This document shows, one piece after another, positions 16,376 through 24,678 of a stretch of DNA of 64,000 bases (its first letter is position 1; every line of letters starts with the position of its first letter). This stretch comes from W589 sp964611805 (GTDB lineage: Bacteria; Chloroflexota; Dehalococcoidia; Dehalococcoidales; Fen-1064). The notes below the pieces were generated by a model that did no database searches, was not told the DNA's origin, and worked only from the letters and a program-made list of their open reading frames with translations. Where the stretch lies: the NCBI GenBank assembly GCA_964611805.1, contig CAZTBG010000001.1:1-64000 (forward strand). The letters are read 5' to 3'. A program made the translations under genes and the position numbers.

Positions 16376-17499
16376 TGATAGTCCCGAATATCACGGTTGA
16401 TGCTTTACGCCACTTTGCACCCGTATCTCCGGACTGGCCGGGCAACGAGTGGTGGCACTGGCTGGTATTCACGGTCATCCTCATAGTATTTATCCTGGTG
16501 ATGGTCATCATCTTCATCTGGCTGGAACGCAGGATTATCGCATGGTTTGCAGCGAGAATCGGCCCCAACCGGACCGGCCCTTTCGGAATTTTTCAGAACA
16601 TCGCTGCCGCCCTCAAGCTGCTGCTCAAGGAGGGGATAAACCCGACAAACGCTGATATAATTATCTTCTGGCTGGCGCCGATAGTGGCCTTCGCCCCGGT
16701 AATCATCGTTCTTGCGGTGGTCCCCTTCCAGAATGGTGCCCTGCTGGCTGACCTGAACATAGGTATCCTCTTCGTTGTCGCAATCAGCTCGATTTCCACC
16801 ATCGGTATTTTTATGGCCGGCTGGAGCTCGAGCAATAAGTATTCGATGCTGGGCGCGATGCGTATGATAGCAGCCGTGGTCAGCTACGAGATTCCCGTAG
16901 TATTAGCCCTGGCCGGCGTCGTCCTGCTGGCCGGTTCGCTGTCGCTCAACGACATCGTAATAGCACAGGAGCGTGTGCCATTTATCGTGCTACAGCCTCT
17001 TGGCTTCCTGCTCCTCTTCGTTGGCGGCTGCGCCGAAATAAACCGCAGCCCCTTTGACCTGATGGAGGCGGACTCCGAGCTTGTGGCTGGTTTCCACACC
17101 GAGTATTCAGGTATAAAGTGGGCCATGTTTTTCCTGGGAGAGTTCGGCGAGATGGTGGTCATGTCAACCCTAATCGCCACACTGTTCCTCGGTGGCTGGC
17201 AGGGACCAGCTCTACCGCCGTGGCTTTGGTTGTTGATAAAGATATTCATAGTGGACTTTGTCATGATATGGACCCGGGCCACGCTGCCGCGTGTCCGGAT
17301 AGACCAGTTGATGGCACTGGCCTGGAAGTTCATGTTCCCGCTGGCCCTGGTGAACCTGATTATAACGGCGATACAGGTACTTGCCTGGCCGGATGCCCTG
17401 CCACTTTACGTGATACCGATTAACTGGGCTATTACAATCATACTGGTGCTGCTGGGAAGCAAGCTCTTTAAGGTAGGATGGGGTAGAGTTGAAGTTTGA
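16375..17499 (+). CDS. nuoH: NADH-quinone oxidoreductase subunit H
   Basis: A 374-residue, eight-helix membrane subunit that links the quinone cavity to the proton channels. Diagnostic parts are WLERRIIAWFAARIGPNRTGPFG in the first cytoplasmic loop, CAEINRSPFDLMEADSELVAGF with the charged funnel residues, and a C-terminal WTRATLPRVRIDQLMALAWK. Length is normal. Its last 11 nt overlap the TTG start of nuoI. Confidence 0.95.
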   Translation: MIVPNITVDALRHFAPVSPDWPGNEWWHWLVFTVILIVFILVMVIIFIWLERRIIAWFAARIGPNRTGPFGIFQNIAAALKLLLKEGINPTNADIIIFWLAPIVAFAPVIIVLAVVPFQNGALLADLNIGILFVVAISSISTIGIFMAGWSSSNKYSMLGAMRMIAAVVSYEIPVVLALAGVVLLAGSLSLNDIVIAQERVPFIVLQPLGFLLLFVGGCAEINRSPFDLMEADSELVAGFHTEYSGIKWAMFFLGEFGEMVVMSTLIATLFLGGWQGPALPPWLWLLIKIFIVDFVMIWTRATLPRVRIDQLMALAWKFMFPLALVNLIITAIQVLAWPDALPLYVIPINWAITIILVLLGSKLFKVGWGRVEV

Positions 17500-17971
17500 A
17501 CGATACGGGATTGGCATTGCCAAGGGCCTCACGGTAACCATGAGGAACCTGCTGCGGCGCCGGATAACCACACAGTACCCGGAGCAGAGGCTAACGGTAT
17601 CGCGCCGCACCCGCGGCAATGAACTGGTCTGGAGCAAAGAAAAATGCACCGGCTGCGCTACCTGCGCCAGGACCTGCCCGCAAGGAGTAATCCATATAGT
17701 GACGTCCCCCGGCGAGGAGAACCGCTACAATGTTGAAGTATTCGAAGTAGACACCGGATACTGCATATCGTGTGGCCTGTGTGTTGAGGCCTGCCCCTAC
17801 GATGCCCTCTTCATGGGCTATGCCTTCGAACTGGCTAAGTACCGGCGCGGGGAACTGGTGCTTTCCCGAGATGATATGTTGATAGAGAATAAACAGGCAA
17901 GCGCCTATTTCCACCCCGAAAATGCCGAGGCCCTGCCCAAGCAAGAACTGTTAATAGACCGGAAGGAGTAA
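17489..17971 (+). CDS. nuoI: NADH-quinone oxidoreductase subunit I
   Basis: An 8Fe-8S ferredoxin-type subunit (clusters N6a and N6b), 160 residues. Two complete cluster motifs are visible: CTGCATCARTCPQG and CISCGLCVEACPYDA. With no NuoE/F/G genes here, NuoI would be the outermost Fe-S subunit and the likely entry point for electrons from ferredoxin or another donor. The TTG at 17489 is preceded by TAGGATGGGG, which serves as ribosome binding site. Confidence 0.95.
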   Translation: MKFERYGIGIAKGLTVTMRNLLRRRITTQYPEQRLTVSRRTRGNELVWSKEKCTGCATCARTCPQGVIHIVTSPGEENRYNVEVFEVDTGYCISCGLCVEACPYDALFMGYAFELAKYRRGELVLSRDDMLIENKQASAYFHPENAEALPKQELLIDRKE

Positions 17972-17978
17972 AAGAGCG

Positions 17979-18467
17979 ATGGCAATGGACTTCGCCTTCT
18001 GGCTGCTGGCCATCGTCAGTGTAGCCGCTGCACTGGCGGTAGTACTGCTGCGTGACGTCTTCCGGGCAGCGCTTGCGCTGGTACTGTGCTTTATCATGGT
18101 GGCCGGCCTCTATGTTACTCTAAGCGCCGATTTTCTGGCGGCGGTGCAGATTCTGGTCTACGTTGGTGCCATTTCAATACTGCTTATCCTGGGTATAATG
18201 CTCACGCGTGACGTCCAGCGTGGCAGTCCGCCCAACAAGCTGCGCTTCCCGGCCTTACTGGTAGCCCTGCTATTTATTGGAACGGCCATTTTTGCTGTGT
18301 TCAATACCCCGTGGGGAATATCGGCAGGGGCGCCGGTGGAGCCAACTACCGCCACATTAGCGGGTAAGCTTTTCGGTGAAAACGGCTATATCCTTACGGT
18401 AGAGATTGCCGCCGTCCTTCTGCTGGCGGCAATCATCGGGGCCATTGTTCTGGTGAGGGAGAAGTAA
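17979..18467 (+). CDS. nuoJ: NADH-quinone oxidoreductase subunit J
   Basis: A 162-residue membrane subunit with five predicted helices. AVQILVYVGAISILLILGIML is the highly conserved third helix (pi-bulge helix) of NuoJ. It lies 7 nt after nuoI and 3 nt before nuoK, in the canonical order. Confidence 0.93.
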   Translation: MAMDFAFWLLAIVSVAAALAVVLLRDVFRAALALVLCFIMVAGLYVTLSADFLAAVQILVYVGAISILLILGIMLTRDVQRGSPPNKLRFPALLVALLFIGTAIFAVFNTPWGISAGAPVEPTTATLAGKLFGENGYILTVEIAAVLLLAAIIGAIVLVREK

Positions 18468-18470
18468 AGT

Positions 18471-18782
18471 ATGTCGGTAGGTCTGGAACATTACCTCGTG
18501 CTCTCGGCTATCCTGTTCGCCATCGGCCTGTACGGGGCACTGTCCAAGCGCAACACAATCGCTATCTTGCTGTGCATTGAGATTATGCTCAATGCAGTTA
18601 ATATCGCCCTGGTCGCCTTCTCCCGGTTTGTCGCTCCTCAAATGCTGACAGGACAGGTCTTTGTCATTTTCATCATGGCCGTGGCGGCTGCCGAAGCAGC
18701 CGTGGGCCTGGCGATAATAATGGCGATATACAGGCGTAAAGGCACGGTTGACCCCACGGAAATAGACTCGATGAAACGGTAG
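18471..18782 (+). CDS. nuoK: NADH-quinone oxidoreductase subunit K
   Basis: A 103-residue, three-helix subunit homologous to MnhC/MrpC. GLYGALSKRNTIAILLCIEIMLNAVNI carries the conserved membrane Glu that takes part in proton transfer, and AAAEAAVGLAIIMAIYRR carries the second. Its ATG at 18471 follows GGGAGAAGTAAAGT. Confidence 0.95.
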   Translation: MSVGLEHYLVLSAILFAIGLYGALSKRNTIAILLCIEIMLNAVNIALVAFSRFVAPQMLTGQVFVIFIMAVAAAEAAVGLAIIMAIYRRKGTVDPTEIDSMKR

Positions 18783-18788
18783 TTGACT

Positions 18789-18983
18789 ATGTGGGTAGAG
18801 ATTAAGAAAACACCAAACCTGATGATGGCAGAGATGTGGAAGGAGTTCTTCGAAGGGGAGGGAATACCAACACGCATCATGCCAGAGTCCGGCCTGCCCA
18901 TCGGACAGGAACTAACCACCTATCGCATCCTGGTTCCCGAAGACAAAAGACACGTGACTGAAGAGGTACTGAGGAAACTGTAA
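18789..18983 (+). CDS. Small DUF2007-like protein embedded in the nuo operon (about 64 aa)
   Basis: A short protein between nuoK and nuoL, same strand, whose stop overlaps the nuoL ATG by one base. KKTPNLMMAEMWKEFFEGEGIPTRIMP followed by TYRILVPEDKRHVTEEVL resembles the DUF2007 'signal-transducing' fold, in which a small alpha/beta domain reads 'x-N-x-x-E-A-x-x-x-x-x-L-x-x-x-G-I'. It is soluble and has no Cys. I take ATG 18789; TTG 18783 is an alternative. It is not a complex I subunit in any system I know. Function unknown; it could be regulatory. Confidence 0.7.
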   Translation: MWVEIKKTPNLMMAEMWKEFFEGEGIPTRIMPESGLPIGQELTTYRILVPEDKRHVTEEVLRKL

Positions 18984-20944
18984 TGTCAAGCCAAGCTTTC
19001 TGGCTAATCTTCCTGCTGCCAGTAATCTCCTTTGTGCTGATATCGGTGCTGGTCAAGCCCTTTACCAGGCGTGACTCACCGGTGGCAGGATACATCACCA
19101 TCATGGCCATCACCGGCTCAGTCATACTGTCTATCTGGACGCTGGTCGAGGTCATGGGTGCGCCGAACCATGAAATACACGTGCCCGATATCACCTGGGT
19201 GATTATCGGAGACTTCAGCATCAATCTGGGCATTATCATGGATGCCCTGACAGCCGTGATGGTGGTGGTGGTCTCGGTTGTCAGTCTCATGGTACAGATA
19301 TACTCCCTGGGCTATATGGAGCACTTCGTCCATAAGGAGGGAGACACTTATACGCGCTACTACGCCTGGATGTCGCTGTTCACTGCCTCGATGCTCGGTC
19401 TGGTAATCGCCGACAACCTCCTGCTGATGTTCGTCTTCTGGGAGATGGTGGGACTGTGCTCTTATCTCCTCATCGGGTACTGGTTCCACAAGCCGTCGGC
19501 GGCTAACGCTGCCAAGAAGGCCTTTATCGTCACCCGATTCGGCGACTTCGGCTTCCTGATAGCTATCCTAGTGCTTTATGCCAATACAGGCACATTTGAT
19601 ACTGCTCAAATAAGCGAGATGGCGGCGACTGGTTTTCTTGCCGGCGGGACACTTACCTGGGCATGCATCGGCATCTTCTCCGGCGCAATGGGCAAATCGG
19701 CGCAGTTCCCGCTCCATGTCTGGCTGCCTGACGCTATGGAAGGCCCAACCCCGGTCAGCGCCCTCATCCATTCGGCGACAATGGTCTCGGCAGGCGTTTT
19801 CCTCGTGGCCCGCACCTTTCCGATATTCGCTCACTCAATCGAGGCCGTTACACTGGTGGCTTCCATTGGAGGTTTTACTGCAATATTCGCCGCCTCGATG
19901 GGCCTGGTAATGAACGACATCAAGCGGGTGCTGGCTTACTCTACCATCAGCCAGCTTGGCTACATGATGCTGGCACTGGGAGCAGCCGGTATCGCACTTA
20001 ACCACGAGGGAAACATTACCATTGAGGCCGCCAAGGCGGCCGTTGCCATCGGTATCTTCCACCTGTTCACCCACGCTTTCTTCAAGTCATTGCTGTTTCT
20101 TGGCGCCGGTAGCGTCAATCACGCCACCGGTACATTCGACATGCGTATCATGGGAGGCCTACGTAAAGTGATGCCCTGGACGTATATTACATTCCTCCTC
20201 GGCTCGTTGAGTCTGGCTGGTATCTGGCCGCTGGCAGGCTTCTGGAGCAAGGACGAAATCCTCCTGACTGCCCTGGAAGGCAACCGTTTCCTGCACGCTC
20301 TGGCAATGATTACCGTCTTCATGACAGCCTTTTATATGTTCCGTGTAATATTTATGACCTTCCACGGGGAGTATCGCGGCGGTGAATCGAAGGAGTACAG
20401 CCATCCCCACGAATCATCGAAGGTTATGGTACTGCCGCTGGTATTTCTTGCTATCCTGGCAGTTGTGGCCGGGTGGTGGAATATCGGTGGAGACTTCAGC
20501 CAGTTCATGGGGCATGGTGAGCCGACATCGTTCGGGGCGAGATTTTTTGGAATTTTCGCCGAGTCACCATGGCCTATCATATCGTTGCTGCTGGCGTTGG
20601 CCGGTATCGGGCTTGCCTACCTGATGTACGGCTCGAAGCGGATTTCAGCAGAGCAAATCGGCGCCCGCTTCAAACTGCTCTACAACACCCTGATTAACAA
20701 GTACTGGTTCGATGAATTATACGAGAACATCATCGTGAAGAAGGCCCTGCTCGGCGGAATCTTCGCCAGATTCCAGGAAATGGACAGCAACGGCGTTGAT
20801 GGTGTGGTGAACGGCGTAGCCGGAGGCACCTTCGGCAGTGGTAATGTTATCCGACGACTGCAGACAGGACAGCTCCAGCTGTATGGGCTGTTTATCGGGC
20901 TGGGGGCAGCGGTGATTGCCATCGTCCTCTTTATCGTCGGATGA
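18983..20944 (+). CDS. nuoL: NADH-quinone oxidoreductase subunit L
   Basis: The largest antiporter-like proton-pumping subunit, 653 residues with many membrane helices. Key segments are LLMFVFWEMVGLCSYLLIGYWF (membrane Glu), LPDAMEGPTPVSALIHSATMVSAGVFL (the conserved Lys/His helix region) and HAFFKSLLFLGAGSVNHATG. A long lateral helix and end helix occupy the C-terminal 150 residues, as in true NuoL. Its ATG overlaps the stop of the preceding small gene. Confidence 0.95.
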   Translation: MSSQAFWLIFLLPVISFVLISVLVKPFTRRDSPVAGYITIMAITGSVILSIWTLVEVMGAPNHEIHVPDITWVIIGDFSINLGIIMDALTAVMVVVVSVVSLMVQIYSLGYMEHFVHKEGDTYTRYYAWMSLFTASMLGLVIADNLLLMFVFWEMVGLCSYLLIGYWFHKPSAANAAKKAFIVTRFGDFGFLIAILVLYANTGTFDTAQISEMAATGFLAGGTLTWACIGIFSGAMGKSAQFPLHVWLPDAMEGPTPVSALIHSATMVSAGVFLVARTFPIFAHSIEAVTLVASIGGFTAIFAASMGLVMNDIKRVLAYSTISQLGYMMLALGAAGIALNHEGNITIEAAKAAVAIGIFHLFTHAFFKSLLFLGAGSVNHATGTFDMRIMGGLRKVMPWTYITFLLGSLSLAGIWPLAGFWSKDEILLTALEGNRFLHALAMITVFMTAFYMFRVIFMTFHGEYRGGESKEYSHPHESSKVMVLPLVFLAILAVVAGWWNIGGDFSQFMGHGEPTSFGARFFGIFAESPWPIISLLLALAGIGLAYLMYGSKRISAEQIGARFKLLYNTLINKYWFDELYENIIVKKALLGGIFARFQEMDSNGVDGVVNGVAGGTFGSGNVIRRLQTGQLQLYGLFIGLGAAVIAIVLFIVG

Positions 20945-21017
20945 ATAAGCTAAAAAGACCACGGGGCCAGGCCCCGTTCAATTGAGAATAATAGAAATCG
21001 GATAGGAGTTAAGAGGC

Positions 21018-22502
21018 TTGGATTCGGGTTGGCTGCTAGCCATCATCCTGCTACCGGTTGCGGGGTCGATACTGATTGCGTTTATACCCGGTCTCTCCGA
21101 GAGGCTCATCAGGTATATCGCCGCTCTCTTTACCCTGGCGTCTTTGATACTGGCGGTAGTTGTCTTCGCCGGTTTCGACCGGTCAATAGGTGGATATCAG
21201 TACGAGCTGAAGGCGTCGTGGATTCAGGCAATCAATGCCAACTTCCACCTGGGAGTGGATGGGCTGAGCCTGCCGCTGGTGCTGTTGACCGCCTTCCTCG
21301 GATTCATGGTGGTCCTCATTTCGTGGAAGATTCATGAGAGAGTACGTGAGTACTTCGCCTGGCTGCTCCTGCTGGAGACGAGTATCCTTGGCGTCTTCTG
21401 CTCGCTCGACCTGCTGCTCTTCTTCATCTTCTGGGAAATAGAGGTTATCCCGATGTACTTCCTCATCTCGATATGGGGAACGGGACGTCGCGAGTACTCG
21501 TCAATCAAGTACGTTCTCTATACCCTGTTCGGCAGCGCCTTCATGCTGGCCGGTATCCTCAGCCTCTACTTCACCACCGGCAGCCTCAGCATGGTGGATA
21601 TCTCCGAAGGCGGGCTGGCCATGGTACAGTCCATCATGCCGGCGTCAATCATCTTCTGGCTGCTCATTATCGGCTTTGCCGTCAAGCTACCGGTCTTTCC
21701 ACTGCACACCTGGTTGCCGGATGCCCATACCGATGCCCCGACCGCCGGCAGTGTTATGCTGGCCGGGGCGCTCATCAAGATGGGCGGCTACGGGATGATT
21801 CGTGTCTGCGTGAGTATCTTCCCCAATGTTGCCCAAGACTTTGCGCCGCTGTTGCTGACTCTGGCCGTCATCAGTGTGCTCTACGGAGCAGCCCTCACGC
21901 TGCGCCAGACCGACCTGAAACGGATGATTGCCTACAGCAGCGTCAGTCACATGGGCTTCGTGCTGCTGGGTATCTTTGCCCTGGGTGAGGTAAGCCTTAC
22001 CGGCGCCGGTCTTCAAATGGTCAGCCACGGTTTACTTACGGGACTGCTATTTGCCATGGCTGGCCTGACGATGCACAACGTTGAAGAACGTGACCTGAGA
22101 AAGCTCGGAGGACTGGCCCGGCAGATGCCGGTTATCGCTGTTGTCTTCTCAATTGCCGGACTCGGTTCACTGGGACTGCCGCTGACCAGCGGCTTTGCCG
22201 CCGAGTTCATCACCTTCTCTGGAGCCTTTTCCAGCACTGTCGTCGGCGGTGTCCAGGTCTATACACTGCTGGCAGTGCTGGGCGTGGTCCTGGCTGCCGG
22301 CTACATCCTGTGGATGCTACAGCGGACATTCTACGGGCCGGTGCTGGAGCAGTATAACGGGGTCAAGGACGCGGACAATCTGGAGAAGGTCTACATGTTC
22401 TCCTTTGTCATCCTGATTCTGCTGGTCGGGATTTACCCGGCAATACTGACCAATGTTATTAAGCTCGGCATTTCGCCGATAGCGAGTTTGATAGGTGGCT
22501 AG
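21018..22502 (+). CDS. nuoM: NADH-quinone oxidoreductase subunit M
   Basis: An antiporter-like proton-pumping subunit of 494 residues. LDLLLFFIFWEIEVIPMYFLI (membrane Glu), LPVFPLHTWLPDAHTDAPTAGSVMLAGALIKMGGYG and RQTDLKRMIAYSSVSHMGF are the classic NuoM/ND4 motifs. It begins with TTG 21018 after GGAGTTAAGAGGC. The 73-nt gap after nuoL holds a short GC-rich inverted sequence (GGGGCCAGGCCCC) that could pause transcription. Confidence 0.95.
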   Translation: MDSGWLLAIILLPVAGSILIAFIPGLSERLIRYIAALFTLASLILAVVVFAGFDRSIGGYQYELKASWIQAINANFHLGVDGLSLPLVLLTAFLGFMVVLISWKIHERVREYFAWLLLLETSILGVFCSLDLLLFFIFWEIEVIPMYFLISIWGTGRREYSSIKYVLYTLFGSAFMLAGILSLYFTTGSLSMVDISEGGLAMVQSIMPASIIFWLLIIGFAVKLPVFPLHTWLPDAHTDAPTAGSVMLAGALIKMGGYGMIRVCVSIFPNVAQDFAPLLLTLAVISVLYGAALTLRQTDLKRMIAYSSVSHMGFVLLGIFALGEVSLTGAGLQMVSHGLLTGLLFAMAGLTMHNVEERDLRKLGGLARQMPVIAVVFSIAGLGSLGLPLTSGFAAEFITFSGAFSSTVVGGVQVYTLLAVLGVVLAAGYILWMLQRTFYGPVLEQYNGVKDADNLEKVYMFSFVILILLVGIYPAILTNVIKLGISPIASLIGG

Positions 22503-22516
22503 CATAGGAGTAGACC

Positions 22517-23977
22517 TTGAACTTTGAGCTGTTAGCACCGGAAATTAGTTTGGTAGCAACGGCTGTGGCCGTAATCCTGCTGGACCTGTTTGTCCAGCGA
22601 AAGGGACTGCTGGCGATTGTCAGCATTATCGGTCTGGCAGTATCTGCCGGATTCACCATCGTCATGTACGGCGAGCCTTCACGTACCATCTTCAACAACA
22701 CTCTGGCAGTGGACAACTTTGCTCTATTCTTCAAGCTGCTCTTCCTGGGAATTACCGCCCTGGTAATTCTGGCCTCAGTCGATTATGTATCGAAGTTTGA
22801 GCGTTTCCGGGGTGAATACCATGCGCTGCTAGTGCTGTCGGCGCTGGGCATGCTGCTGATGGCGACTGCCACCGAGCTTATTACTATCTACGTCTCCCTG
22901 GAACTGGCAAGTATCTCGCTCTATATCCTGGCCGGTTTCCTCAAGAACCCCAAGTCGAGCGAGGCCTCGATGAAGTACCTGCTACTGGGTGCCACCGCCT
23001 CAGCGGTGCTCCTCTACGGAATGGCACTCGTCTTCGGCACCACCGGCACAACGCAACTGGGTGAAATCGCCCAGCGGGTCCAGACCCTCGGTGTACAGGG
23101 AGTCATCGATAATCCGGCCCTTATTCTGGGTATTGTCCTGCTGATAGCCGGTTTCGGATTCAAGATTGCCGCCGTGCCCTTCCAGATGTGGGTACCTGAC
23201 GTTTATGAAGGTGCCCCAACCCCGATAACTGCCTATCTTTCTGTAGCGAGTAAGGCGGCTGGCTTTGCCATCATTCTCCGCATTTTCAGTACTGCCTTCG
23301 GCCTCCCCAACTGGCTGAGCCTGGACTGGGGTGTTATCTTCGCGGTATTAGCGGCTATCGGTATGACGGTGGGTAATCTCTCGGCGTTGCCGCAGACCAA
23401 TATCAAGCGTATGTTCGGTTACTCCAGCATTGCCCAGGCGGGCTATCTTATGGTCGGGCTGGCAGCCATGGGCATGGCATCAGCCGGTGCAACCATCGGG
23501 CAGAGCACCATCCTCTTTTTCCTGCTGAGCTACGCGGTAGCCAACATGGGGGCCTTTATCGCCATCATCGCCATCACCAACAAGATTGACAGTGACCTCA
23601 TCCAAGACTTTTCCGGAATAGCCAAGCGGTCGCCGCTGATGGCGCTGGGGCTGACCGTCTGTCTGGTATCGCTGATAGGTATGCCACCGGCAGCGGGCTT
23701 CATGGCCAAGTTCTACATCTTCGGCGGGGCAGTACAGAACGGGCTGCTCTGGCTGGTCATCATCGCCGTGCTCAACAGCGTCATATCCGCCTTTTACTAT
23801 CTGCGCGTTGTCAAGGTGATGTGGCTCGGTGAACCGGCATCGACGGAGAAGGTGCCCTCCTCGGCAGCATTACGATTAGCCCTGACGCTCACCTCTCTCG
23901 GCGTCCTGGGACTGTTTATCTTTGCCGACCCCATCATAAAGGCAGCCGAAGCCGCCGCCAAGATGTTCGGGTCTTAG
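22517..23977 (+). CDS. nuoN: NADH-quinone oxidoreductase subunit N
   Basis: The third antiporter-like subunit, 486 residues and about 14 helices. ELITIYVSLELASISLYILAGF, FKIAAVPFQMWVPDVYEGAPTPITAYLSVASKAAGF and LPQTNIKRMFGYSSIAQAGYLMVG identify NuoN. The start is TTG 22517 after AGGAGTAGACC. It is the last nuo gene; no nuoE, nuoF or nuoG follows. A 700-nt non-coding stretch comes next. Confidence 0.95.
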   Translation: MNFELLAPEISLVATAVAVILLDLFVQRKGLLAIVSIIGLAVSAGFTIVMYGEPSRTIFNNTLAVDNFALFFKLLFLGITALVILASVDYVSKFERFRGEYHALLVLSALGMLLMATATELITIYVSLELASISLYILAGFLKNPKSSEASMKYLLLGATASAVLLYGMALVFGTTGTTQLGEIAQRVQTLGVQGVIDNPALILGIVLLIAGFGFKIAAVPFQMWVPDVYEGAPTPITAYLSVASKAAGFAIILRIFSTAFGLPNWLSLDWGVIFAVLAAIGMTVGNLSALPQTNIKRMFGYSSIAQAGYLMVGLAAMGMASAGATIGQSTILFFLLSYAVANMGAFIAIIAITNKIDSDLIQDFSGIAKRSPLMALGLTVCLVSLIGMPPAAGFMAKFYIFGGAVQNGLLWLVIIAVLNSVISAFYYLRVVKVMWLGEPASTEKVPSSAALRLALTLTSLGVLGLFIFADPIIKAAEAAAKMFGS

Positions 23978-24089
23978 CCAAAGATTTTCTCCTTGAAACC
24001 TGCATAAACCTCTGTATATTCGTATGCCCAAATGCACGATGCTCGCAATATGGGATTTTTCTTATCTAACTCACCCCATATCTCACAAA

Positions 24090-24187
24090 TCCTCCCCCTC
24101 GGTCCCCTTCAGGGTGAACCCCTCCTTTGCTAAAGGAGGGGGAAGAAATAAGAAAAGAGGGGCTGGCGCCCCTCTTCAACACCCCGC
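24090..24187. repeat. Dispersed intergenic repeat, family A copy 4
   Basis: TCCCCCTCGGTCCCCTTCAG with the same insert AGGGTGAACCC seen in copy 2, CCTCCTTT-GCT-AAAGGAGG, a purine spacer and the hairpin AGAGGGGC-TGGC-GCCCCTCTT. It lies in the 701-nt gap 23978-24678, which holds this repeat, a family B copy and a predicted promoter; I see no gene there. Confidence 0.7.
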
Positions 24188-24298
24188 TAATAAATTTCAA
24201 CTAAAGCCCCAGCCCTAACAGCGGGCACCTTTCAAGGTGCGAATGCCCCCTGCCAAAGAAATGGCCCCACACCGTTTTGGGGAGTCAAAGAGGGGTGA

Positions 24299-24384
24299 AA
24301 TCCAAATCCCTCTCGGTCTCCCTTTGTTAAAGGGAGATGAAATGTGTGTTTCCCCCTTTGAAAAAGGGGGATTAAGGGGGATTT
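24299..24384. repeat. Dispersed intergenic repeat, family B copy 1
   Basis: AATCCCTCTCGGTCTCCCTT, a TTAAAGGGAGA return arm, GTGTTTCCCCCTTTGAAAAA and GGGGGATTAAGGGGGATTT. A second copy lies at 36489-36569. Both contain two nested foldbacks (CTCCCTTT/AAAGGGAG and CCCCCTTT/AAAGGGGG). Confidence 0.65.
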
Positions 24385-24482
24385 AAACGAGGCATCCCCC
24401 TTTACAAGATTCCTGAAGCACCCGTCTAGCAGCATAATCGAACTCTTTCACAGAGACAGGTTAACCTTGTACAACTCATAAA

Positions 24483-24511
24483 TTGTCATCCAAGGTCAAA
24501 ATGTGTTACAT
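24483..24511 (+). promoter_or_regulatory. Predicted promoter of the acyl-CoA dehydrogenase pair
   Basis: TTGTCA (24483-24488) and TTACAT (24506-24511) are spaced by 17 nt, with a TG one base upstream of the -10 element (extended -10). They lie about 170 bp before the first acyl-CoA dehydrogenase, whose own ribosome binding site is GAAAGGAG. Confidence 0.4.
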
Positions 24512-24678
24512 TCTGAAGAGAATGTGCAACCACCTGTGCAGAACAACACCACCAGCCATTTACCCACCGGATGGCGTGAGATTACCTCTGGTATTGGAAA
24601 AGCTAAATGTTGAGCAATGAGCAATTTTGCTGGAGTCAGCAAGGCAGAGAAAATAAATTACACTGAAAGGAGTTTGGT

